The position numbers and the translations under genes were made by a program. A stretch of DNA of 14,592 nucleotides, from contig JACVTC010000627.1 of assembly GCA_016946835.1 (NCBI GenBank), positions 1 to 14,592 on the forward strand, given 5' to 3'. Below the pieces are notes generated by a model. That model was not told the origin of the DNA, made no database searches, and saw only the letters and a program-made list of their open reading frames with translations. Positions 7,064 to 14,250 of this stretch are shown here, piece after piece; position 1 is the stretch's first letter, and each line of letters starts with the position of its first letter. Origin of the DNA: Neocallimastix lanati (nom. inval.). Lineage: Eukaryota > Neocallimastigomycota > Neocallimastigomycetes > Neocallimastigales > Neocallimastigaceae.

Positions 7064-7680
7064 TGATGCATGTCCAATAAAAATAATAGAAAATAATAGA
7101 AAAATTATTTAGAAAAATTATTAATATAAATATTTATTAAAAATTTATTTTATATAATGAATCTTAAAATATATTATTAATATATTATTAAAGATAATTT
7201 ATTATTATTAATTATTAAAATATTAAATTAAATAATAATATTAAAAAATATTAAAAGAATTGTTGATAATATAGTAAAATTAGTTATATTAATTATAACG
7301 GAGATTGAATGTTTAATTAAATTGATGTTAATATTAAAATAATTTTTAAATAATGTTAAACAATATGAATTAATAGTTATAAGTAAAAAGTTATGAATAT
7401 TTATATTTATTAATTAATTTTAGTGTTTCGATAAATAAAATTTATAAAATTAGTAAAAAATATAATTATGAAAATAATTTATAAATAAATATTTTCTTTT
7501 TTTTAAGGAATAATAATAAAACATGTATTTTTTTTTTTATGATAAATATAATAAATAAAATAATAAAAGATAAATAAATAAAAAGTAAATATAATTATTG
7601 TAATATAATATTCTTGGAGTAATTCCCTTTTGCACAAACGCCCAACTAACATATACGGTATTTAATAAAATATCGTATCA
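7064..7680 (+). repeat. 5' LTR of element 2
   Basis: About 617 bp, from TGATGCATGT to CGTATCA, with TGAT/ATCA as terminal inverted repeats. The left end is fixed by the point where the element 1 LTR stops matching its partner copy. The right end is fixed by the tRNA-type primer site 4 bases further on. The partner LTR is outside the window, so neither end is confirmed by a repeat. The body is almost pure A/T until about 7615, where a GC-richer R-U5 part begins. Confidence 0.7.
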
Positions 7681-7720
7681 AAAATGGTGGAGAATCCGGG
7701 CGTGCAAACCAAGAATATTA
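7606..7720 (+). other. U5-PBS-leader RNA fold of element 2
   Basis: Four nested pairings. TAATATTCTTGG (7606-7617) pairs with CCAAGAATATTA (7709-7720), 12 bp perfect. TTTGCA (7629-7634) pairs with TGCAAA (7703-7708). CGCCC (7639-7643) pairs with GGGCG (7698-7702). ATACGGTATTT (7653-7663) pairs with AAATATCGTAT (7668-7678), 11 bp with one G-U. The last hairpin ends 2 bases before the LTR end, and the outer helices enclose the primer-binding site. This is the arrangement of the U5-IR and U5-leader stems that control initiation in retroviruses. Confidence 0.65.
7685..7702 (+). promoter_or_regulatory. tRNA primer-binding site of element 2
   Basis: TGGTGGAGAATCCGGGCG, 4 bases after the LTR. It begins with TGG, complementary to the universal CCA end of tRNAs. 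The complement CGCCCGGATTCTCCACCA can be read as T-stem, 7-nt acceptor strand, discriminator A and CCA. This predicts a primer tRNA whose 5' end starts GGAGAAT. I cannot name the isoacceptor. Its last five bases can instead pair with U5 (7639-7643). Confidence 0.7.
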
Positions 7721-7892
7721 TGAAATTTATATTTATATTGATATTTACTTTTTAAAAAATAAAGACAATTAAATAATTAATATTAAATTAAAATTAAATA
7801 ATTAATTTTTTTATAATATTAATATATAAATTTATATAAAAAAAAAAAAAAAAAAAAAAACGCCTAAAATTATTATGATTATTATTAAATAA

Positions 7893-7947
7893 TAATTAAA
7901 GGTAACTGGGAGTTCGAACCAGAATAAAACGAATAAGTCTTTAATTA
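7893..7947 (+). repeat. 55-bp hairpin module A
   Basis: The ends TAATTAAAG and CTTTAATTA are inverted repeats. Inside, CTGG and CCAG frame a loop containing the palindrome GTTCGAAC. Module B, 101 bp further on, has the same length and stems. The longer 3' internal segment (ATAAAACGAATAA) is conserved too, which suggests a specific RNA shape rather than a simple palindrome. Confidence 0.65.
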
Positions 7948-7993
7948 TTATTATTAGTATAGTTAATTTTTTTTTTATTATCATCTTTATTAG

Positions 7994-8048
7994 TAATTAA
8001 AGACAACTGGGAATTCGGACCAGTATAAAAACGAATAACCTTTAATTA
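7994..8048 (+). repeat. 55-bp hairpin module B
   Basis: Second copy of the module, same length as A, with about nine substitutions. The 9-bp outer stem and the CTGG/CCAG inner stem are unchanged. The loop again holds a 6-bp palindrome, but a different one (GAATTC instead of TTCGAA). Change in the loop that keeps self-complementarity is what a dimerisation loop would show, but two copies are too few to prove it. Confidence 0.65.
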
Positions 8049-8178
8049 GAAATGATATTATAATAAAAAGTAGTAATAGTTTAATATAAAAATTAATATT
8101 AAATAATATTTTATTAATAGTATATGTGATAATATTTAGAAAAAAAAAATAATAGATAATATTTTAATAATAATAATA

Positions 8179-8530
8179 AATAATATTTTAGTAATGGTGA
8201 ATTAAGTAATAATTAATAATAATAAATGATATTTTAGTAATAGTGAATTAAGTAATAATTAATAATAATAAATAATATTTTAGTAATAGTGAATTAAGTA
8301 ATAATTAATAATAATAAATAATATTTTAGTAATAGTAATATTTTAGTAATAGTGTATAAAATAAGAATTAATAATAATAATAATAATAATTAAATGATAT
8401 TTTAGTAATAGTGAATTAAGTAATAATTAATAATAATAAATAATATTTTAGTAATAGTGAATTAATAATTAATAATAATAAATAATATTTTAATAATAGT
8501 AATATTTTAGTAATAGTATATAAAATAAGA
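8179..8530 (+). repeat. 46-bp minisatellite with higher-order unit
   Basis: Units starting AATAATATTTTAGTAATAGT repeat at 8179, 8225, 8271 and 8317 with an exact 46-bp period. They resume at 8393 and 8439, then 8481. A variant unit with TATAAAATAAGAATTAATAAT follows the fourth and the last unit. Sets therefore recur at about 164-168 bp (8225/8393, 8271/8439, 8317/8481), a higher-order duplication. The sequence is A/T with a few G and has no coding content. Confidence 0.85.
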
Positions 8531-8574
<44 letters not shown>

Positions 8575-8600
8575 TAATAATAACAATAATAAAAATAATA
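8530..8600 (+). repeat. (AAT)n microsatellite
   Basis: AAT/TAA triplets with two AAC interruptions, ending about 60 bases before the gag start. The same triplet recurs as Asn codons through the coding region of the element. Confidence 0.85.
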
Positions 8601-8659
8601 TTATTATACTCGTAAAGTATATAAGAATATAATTTCAAATTAAAATAATAATTAGATAA

Positions 8660-9439
8660 ATGGCGGACGCTTCGAAAATTAGAAGAGACTTACCATACTT
8701 AGCAAATTATGGTAAGGACATAGATTCTTGGATAGAAGATTTCAAAAATGTTATGGAAATTTACAACATTGAGGAACCAAACAGAATTTTTATTTGGGTA
8801 AAGAACGCAGTAGAGGCTGACATAAAAAACCTTTTAAAATCTTTATGTACTACAAGAAATAATGTTAAAAGGTTTCCCTCATATAAAGAAATCCAGAGAG
8901 CCATTGAAGATTATTTAGAAATTACTCAAAATGATAAGTGTTCAATTTTAAAGGCCTTAAAAATAAAAAGAAATGAAACAATTAAAGGATTTAATTATAA
9001 TTATTTAACTCTTTATCATCGACTTGACTTGGAATATAAAAAATTAATATGTGTCGATGATTATTTAAATGCTATACATGATAGGGTATATGTACATTCT
9101 CAAGTAATTTTGGCCAACTGTAAAACATTAACAGAAGCGTTCGAAGTAGCAGAACGTGCAGAAAAAGCTGAAGTACGAACTATAACAAACAAAAATTCTC
9201 AGAATGTTATGGTATATCAAAACAACATAAATAAAAATAATAACAATTTATTAAATCATCCAATTTATAGGAGCTTAAGAGAACATGGAAATAATTTAGA
9301 TAATTCATATCAAGCGTCATCATATGTTATGGGTTATATAAATGAAAACTCCACCAATAATAGAATGTTTACACCAGGTAGATATAGTAACTATAAAAAT
9401 AAAGTTTTAATAATAATAATAATTATTATCACGGAGTAG
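8660..9439 (+). CDS. gag: Gag capsid protein of element 2
   Basis: 259 codons from ATGGCGGACGC, the first ATG after the leader. It would form the virus-like particle shell. The region from about residue 10 to 170 reads as a Retrotrans_gag capsid (DIDSWIEDFKNVMEIYNIEE, later FNYNYLTLYHRLDLEYKKL and LTEAFEVAERAEKAEV). From residue 190 it becomes Asn-rich. The last dozen residues (VLIIIIIIITE) are an artefact of the frame. At 9401-9412 the Asn-rich chain goes on in the -1 frame (Ser-Phe-Asn-Asn-Asn...), which leads without a stop into the zinc knuckle. So this protein either ends prematurely here or depends on a -1 shift to gain its nucleocapsid. Confidence 0.85.
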   Translation: MADASKIRRDLPYLANYGKDIDSWIEDFKNVMEIYNIEEPNRIFIWVKNAVEADIKNLLKSLCTTRNNVKRFPSYKEIQRAIEDYLEITQNDKCSILKALKIKRNETIKGFNYNYLTLYHRLDLEYKKLICVDDYLNAIHDRVYVHSQVILANCKTLTEAFEVAERAEKAEVRTITNKNSQNVMVYQNNINKNNNNLLNHPIYRSLREHGNNLDNSYQASSYVMGYINENSTNNRMFTPGRYSNYKNKVLIIIIIIITE

Positions 9440-9962
9440 AACAAATTCAACAAAATAATACTTATGATACAAGAAGATTCTATAATAACTACGAACCAAA
9501 AGCTAGAAAATCAGTTATGTGTTACTCATGTAAACAAGTAGGACATAAAGCTTATGAATGTCCTAATAATAAAAATAATGGTAGTAATAGAAATAATAAT
9601 CTTTATAATGTGAATAATAATGATATGGGTAATAATTATAATAATAATTTTGATTATAATAATAATAGTAATAAATATAACAATTATTATAATAATAGTA
9701 ATAAAATGGCTACAATAATTCTTTTAATGGTAGTAATTATTACTTTAATAAAAATAATAAATTTACTGGAAATAATATTGCTAATAGAAATAATAATAAT
9801 TTTAATGAGAATAATATTCCCACTGGAAATAATAATTTTAATAGAAATTCTAATGGAATAAATCAGGATATTAATACTACTAGTTCAAATATTAATAGTA
9901 ATTTCAAAGCTAATGTAAATAATAATAATAATAATGGAGATAGCTTTAATAATTTAAACTAA
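9403..9962 (+). pseudogene. Nucleocapsid zinc knuckle and Asn-rich tail
   Basis: The continuation of gag in the -1 frame. It contains CYSCKQVGHKAYEC (CX2CX4HX4C, bases 9520-9561), the RNA-binding zinc knuckle, preceded by YDTRRFYNNYEPKARKSVM. After it comes a chain made largely of Asn with Tyr, Gly and Ser. At about 9705 the Asn-rich chain changes frame again (NGYNNSFNGSNYYFNKNN) and ends with a stop at 9960-9962. The Asn runs are AAT repeats, so length changes and frame slips are expected here. Confidence 0.75.
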
Positions 9963-10670
9963 ATAATGGGAGAAGGACAACTCCCGTTAACCAAACCAAA
10001 CTTCAAACTTATAATAAAAATAATAGTATTAATGAAGAATATGTAAATTTAACATACTCTCCCAAGTTAAATAATAATACTATGAAATAAAAAATAATTA
10101 TAATAATACTAATGATAATAATTTACATAATAATAATAATAATAATAACTTACATAATAATAATAATAATAATAATAATTCATATAATGCTAGTGCAACT
10201 TCAAATAATGATGTAATAAATAATGGATATCCTTATAATGATAATTCACATAATTATGATATAAACAATAATTATTTAAATAAGAATAATAAATAAATTA
10301 TACAAACAGTTTATTTGATGATAATCATACAAGTATTGATATATTTATTCCAATAATAATAATAATAATAACTTAAATAATATAGAATATCTTAGTAAGA
10401 ATACTAGTAACGGTTATAAATTAAATAATAGTAATCATAACAACATCTATGAAAATGACACTATTAATAAACAAGTTAACAATGATGTTAATATAAATAA
10501 TACTTATAAAAATAATAATGATGATCAAAGTAACAATGAAATTGATTTAAATAGAATTTCTATAAATGATAATGAAAAGAAAATTAATAATGAACCTAAT
10601 TCAAATAATATTTATAATAATTTTGATAATTACCATAATGAGGAAATTATCGCTGTTGCCCAAAAGAAAG
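9953..10670 (+). pseudogene. Asn-rich linker remnants
   Basis: Low-complexity coding between zinc knuckle and protease. A fragment at 9953-10090 reads NNGRRTTPVNQTKLQTYN and EEYVNLTYSPK, which is not low complexity and may be a conserved linker. After it, AAT and ATA runs alternate in several frames (N, H, Y, D residues) up to about 10670, ending NNFDNYHNEEIIAVAQKK. No enzyme motif is visible. Stops inside the stretch are all explained by changes of frame in A or AAT runs. Confidence 0.55.
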
Positions 10671-11162
10671 GTTAAAAATAATTCAATAAAAATCTCCCCA
10701 TATACCAAAGAAATAAAGAAAAAGCTTATAGATAATCCAGTTCCAATTATTACAAATGCTATGAAGAAAAATACTATTATGAAAAGAAAATTAAACGTTA
10801 ATAAATTAGCAACTACAGGAACACCTGATATGATAATAGATGAGGGAGGAACGAATGTCAAACTATCAACAGAAAAAGAAGAAGGTAAAGAATTTAAAGA
10901 AAATAAAGATCATAAAAATGTTACTTTCAATGAATCTATTGAAATTTTTGAGGATTCACAACCACCAACTAATCAAACAATAACTAATAATAATACAAAT
11001 AAATTAGAATATTTGGATCTTTCTTATATCAATCAACCAAATATTAGAAATGTAAAAAAAGCGAATAAATTGAATAAAATAAATGAAATACTGAGCAGTA
11101 ACAAAGATGATATACCCATCAATGTTAAAAGTTATTCCAAGCCAGAGAAACACATAAAATGA
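10566..11162 (+). pseudogene. Lys-rich pre-protease segment
   Basis: Open for 198 codons, but only from about 10660 does it look like real protein. A basic stretch (PKRKVKNNSIKISPYTKEIK) is followed by MIIDEGGTNVKLSTEKEEGK and a moderately acidic, Asn/Lys-rich chain. The first 30 residues (Ile/Leu runs) are the wrong frame of an Asn-rich stretch. The cluster PKRKVK resembles a nuclear localisation signal, which is unproven. It lies where Gag-Pro linkers sit in this family. I recognise no domain. Confidence 0.45.
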
Positions 11163-11400
11163 TGGAAGATTTTAATGAATTTAAAATTAAGGACTTTATC
11201 AAGGAAGTAGCATCAACCGAAGTCATAACGAAGTTAGTATATTGTTAGACCTGTTTCCAAAGTTCAGGTCAGAATTTACAAAAGCATTAAAATTAACCGA
11301 AGGAAAAGAGAAAATAAAGAAAAATTTGAATACATCTTTTAATAAATGTAATGACAATTATAAGCCAACATAAAGTGATTAAAGTTAAAGGCACTGTGGA
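11160..11400 (+). pseudogene. Conserved helix upstream of protease, broken
   Basis: Two fragments in different frames: FKIKDFIKEVASTEV (11180-11225 region), then LDLFPKFRSEFTKALKLTEG (from about 11247). The spacing just before a retropepsin, and the pattern of a hydrophobic helix followed by LLxLxPxxR, recall a short conserved segment seen ahead of protease in several Ty3/gypsy polyproteins. That match is from memory and approximate. A frame change separates the two fragments and another separates them from the protease. Confidence 0.4.
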
Positions 11401-11970
11401 TAAGAAACCAGCTGAAATTTTCTTGGACTCGTGTGCTAGCGTTAATTTGATTACCACTACGGCTTTAAAAAAATTTAAAATTAATAAAAATCCTATTGGG
11501 AGAATATCCGAAAAAATTTTTCAGGTATATTCCAACAATTCAACTTGTTCAGATATTTATGAACTAAAATATCTATTGGAAATTACACTTTTATCGATTA
11601 CTTTAGGAAAATTGATAAGGATGATATCTTTGATATATTAATAGGTATTGACACACTTAAACGAAATAGATTTGATATAAATTTAGTTAATGATACCTTA
11701 TATCATATTGATGAAAATAATAATCCTATAGAATTAGCTTCTTTATTTTATGATGTTAGCTTGAGTCCTTCTGAAAGTACAAATAGAATTAATGACGAAG
11801 AAAATAATATGAATAAGGAGAATAATATAAATAATAATTCTTCTGAAGAGAATGATGAGGATTCTGAAACTAGTTGGAGTGACAATGATAATAATAATGA
11901 TAATAATAATATACTTTTTACATATGCTAAATCAGAGTTACCTAATATTAACATAAATAATTTAATGTAA
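11351..11970 (+). pseudogene. Retropepsin domain of element 2, two frames
   Basis: First part at 11351-11570: KVIKVKGTVDKKPAEIFLDS followed by CASVNLITTTALKKF. Second part in the next frame at 11563-11970: KISIGNYTFIDYF, then DDIFDILIGIDTLKRNRFDI, with the ILIG motif near the C-terminus of retropepsins, and then an acidic Asn/Ser/Asp tail. The layout is that of an aspartic protease for polyprotein processing. The active-site triad reads Asp-Ser-Cys instead of Asp-Thr/Ser-Gly. The catalytic Asp is present, while the Gly that shapes the fireman's grip is replaced. It is unlikely to be active as it stands, owing to the frame break alone. Confidence 0.7.
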
Positions 11971-12342
11971 AATTACCTTTCTTTAATAGTGTCGACATCG
12001 ATAAAGAAAATAATATCAAAATAAAAACGAATAATAATAAGAATGATGATAAAATTGACAATTATAAAATAAATGATCATAAAATTAATTCTAAAGTTAC
12101 AAACAATATAAATCCCATACTACATTCTAAACTTCCATCAAAAATCGATTCCTGATCAAAACCGGCAATAACAAATTAAATAGTAATTATAAATTAGTAG
12201 ATAGAAATATTGAAAGGAAAGAATATAAGAATAAAACGGTTGATATTACAACACAATTGATTCCATCTCTTGTATTAATAACTAATGAAGTACTACATAA
12301 TGAAAACGAGGTTTGCACAGACGACACAATATCTAACTGGAA
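11971..12342 (+). pseudogene. Lys/Asn-rich protease-RT linker
   Basis: Short frames in sequence: LPFFNSVDIDKENNIK, a Lys/Asn/Asp low-complexity chain, then ERKEYKNKTVDITTQLIPSL and VCTDDTISNW. This is the linker between protease and RT. It has no catalytic motif. A frame break at about 12150 divides it. Confidence 0.5.
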
Positions 12343-12675
12343 ATGATTCACTCTATTGTAAAAAAATTACCAGAAAATTTGAAAGCTGATGTAGAAAATA
12401 TTTTTAAATTATATTAGTGTTCTTGCACTGAAAACTGACGATTTGGGTTCGTCAAAGCTATATCCTCATAGAATTAATTTAATACAGGAACAACACCTAT
12501 TAAACAGAGGGCCTACCGTATTTCAAAAGTGCAAGCTGATGCACTTAAAAAGGAATTAATTAAACTTATAAATAATAACTTAATTGTCCCTTCTAGTTCT
12601 CCTTGGTCTTCTCTGTAGTACTGGTACCGAAAAAGATATGGTCAAGTGAGAATGTGTGTTGACTACAGGAAGTAT
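12343..12675 (+). pseudogene. RT N-terminal fingers, several frames
   Basis: Fragments in order: IHSIVKKLPENLKADVENIF (stop at 12415-12417), then YISVLALKTDDLGSSKLYPH in another frame. From about 12484 comes GTTPIKQRAYRISKVQADAL up to NNLIVPSSSPWSS, with a stop at 12616-12618. Then VVLVPKK, and VRMCVDYRK (about 12646-12672). Together these are the usual start of a Ty3/gypsy RT, including the SPWSS and MCVDYR motifs. Four or five single-base changes would account for all the breaks. Confidence 0.75.
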
Positions 12676-13444
12676 TAATAATTGTACATTAAAGGACGCT
12701 TATGCACTTCCTTTAATAGATGATATACTTTACTATGTTAGCGGTGATATTTCTATTTTGGCTACTATTGATCTCTTCTCAGGGTACCATCAGATTCCTA
12801 TGCATTCTGATGATAAAGATATCACTTGCTTTACGACCATTACGGGAAACTTTAATTTTGAAGTTATGCCTTTTGGACTATGCAACGCTCCCGCTACTTT
12901 TCAAAGGGAGATGAACAGAATATTTTTTGATTTAATCGGAGTATGTGTTTTTATTTACATAGATGACTTAGTTATTTATTCTCCTTCATTAGATCAACAC
13001 ATCAAAGACCTAGAAAAAGTATTCCTCATTCTTGCTAATAATGGATTAAAAGTGAATTTTGAAAAATGTGATTTCTTTAAAGAAGAAGTTGAGCTCCTTG
13101 GTCATACTCTTTCTACTAAGGGTATAAAACCTATGAATTCTAAAATAAAAGTTATTGCTAATTGGTTACCTCCTTCTAATTTAAAACAGTTACGTTCTTT
13201 CTTAGGGGCAATTGGATATTACCGGAAATTCATTAGCCATTTTGCCCAAATTGCTAAACCTTTATATGATTTAACAAAAAAGAATGTTCCTTTTGTTTGG
13301 TCTACCGAATCTAATAATGCATTTGAATTTTTAAAAATTCGTCTTATTAATGCACCTATATTGTCACCTCCAAATTTTGATAAACCATTATTGTTCGTTC
13401 AGATGCATCTAAATCAGGAATTGGCGGGGTACTACTTCAGTTAG
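12656..13444 (+). pseudogene. pol: RT palm and connection of element 2
   Basis: The longest clean piece of element 2 pol, 262 codons by frame. Conserved protein starts at NNCTLKDAYALPLIDDIL. Motif A is ATIDLFSGYHQIPM (D39). Motif B is VMPFGLCNAPATFQREM. The catalytic YIDD is at residues 101-104, followed by LKVNFEKCDFFKEEVELLGH and SFLGAIGYYRKFISHFAQIA. Up to FDKPLL (residue 246) it is in frame, and the last 16 residues are off frame, since RNase H continues in the -1 frame. No ATG fits. The frame opens on an internal GTG and the domain was made as part of a polyprotein. RT catalytic residues are intact. Confidence 0.9.
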
Positions 13445-13760
13445 ACGATGACAACATTGAGAAGCCATTATATTATGAAAGTAGGACACTTTCCAATTCT
13501 GAAATCAATTATAGCATTACAGAACTTGAGGGGCTTGCCGCATTTTACTGTGTCATGAAATTTAAACCTTCTCACTGGTAATAGTTTTGAGACAATTCTT
13601 TATACCGATCATAAGCCTTTAGTTTACATATTTAAAAATAAAGAACCTTCTTCAGCAAGGCATGTCAAATGGATAACTGAGTTAAGTATTTTAAAAATTA
13701 AAGTGTTATATGAAGAGGGGAGGAGGAATGTAGTTGCTGATGCACTATCTAGATTACATT
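13393..13760 (+). pseudogene. RNase H domain of element 2, two frames
   Basis: Removes the RNA strand of the RNA:DNA hybrid. First half at 13393-13581: SDASKSGIGGVLLQ (first Asp) and YSITELEGLAAFYCVMKF (the Glu), ending at a stop. Second half from about 13571 in the next frame: LYTDHKPLVYIF (second Asp), then RRNVVADALSRL (last Asp). All four metal-binding acids are present. Breaks occur at both ends: on entry from RT and in the middle at CCTTCTCACTGG. Confidence 0.82.
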
Positions 13761-14250
13761 CTAACAATGAAAAATATATAATCAAAAATATAAAAAATGA
13801 TGATAAACATATAAAAAATAAAAATAAAAGAAATAATATAAAAAATTATAATAAAGATGTATTCAACCAAGTTATAAATAATGAAATTCAAAATTGTGAA
13901 ATTAAAAATAATGAAGAAATTAGAAATAAGAAAAATACTAAAATTAATAAAATAAAAGAGTTAGTGGATGAAATTAAGATCAATAGTAATAATGAAAATT
14001 ACAAAAATGGAATATGAGGAAATTAAAAATAATGTAAATAACATTAATAAGTTTAATAATAAATTACATAATAATAATAGTGAAAATAATGGAGTGAAAA
14101 ATAAATTGAATGTGAATTATATGGTATTTCAAACTGAAGAAAATAATAAACATAGTTTAATAATAATGATAATAATAATAATATTAATCATGTTAATACT
14201 AATAATAATGATATTGATGATAGTACTGAAATACTAAATGATTTCTATAA
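13757..14250 (+). pseudogene. Asn/Lys-rich insert between RNase H and integrase
   Basis: About 490 bases of low-complexity coding in two or three frames (for example IKNIKNDDKHIKNKNKRNN), rich in AAT and AAA codons with no hydrophobic core. In most Ty3/gypsy elements this spacer is shorter and not Asn-rich. It is likely an expanded, disordered linker. A stop at 14248-14250 separates it from integrase. Confidence 0.6.

Larger units (their letters stand above)
7703..8659 (+). other. Leader of element 2
   Basis: Roughly 950 bases with no reading frame. In order it holds the 3' half of the primer-site fold, A/T-only sequence, a run of 23 A (7838-7860), the two 55-bp hairpin modules, the 46-bp minisatellite and an AAT microsatellite. 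A final unique stretch (about 8600-8659) leads to the gag ATG. Confidence 0.65.

Noticed and set aside
7606-7720. Self-cleaving ribozyme or MITE as explanation of the nested inverted repeats
   Set aside because: The position at an LTR end with a TGG primer site, and the lack of a recognisable ribozyme core, make the primer-domain reading better.
5999-7866. CGCCTA following a homopolymer at both 6014 and 7861
   Set aside because: A six-base coincidence beside T13 and A23 runs, with no similarity further out.
8150-8530. CRISPR-like array
   Set aside because: The repeats are contiguous 46-bp units without unique spacers, and the context is eukaryotic.
10660-10690. SV40-type nuclear localisation signal (PKRKVK) in the element 2 linker
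   Set aside because: Basic clusters are common in this Lys/Asn-rich, frame-shifting stretch. There is no support beyond the short match.
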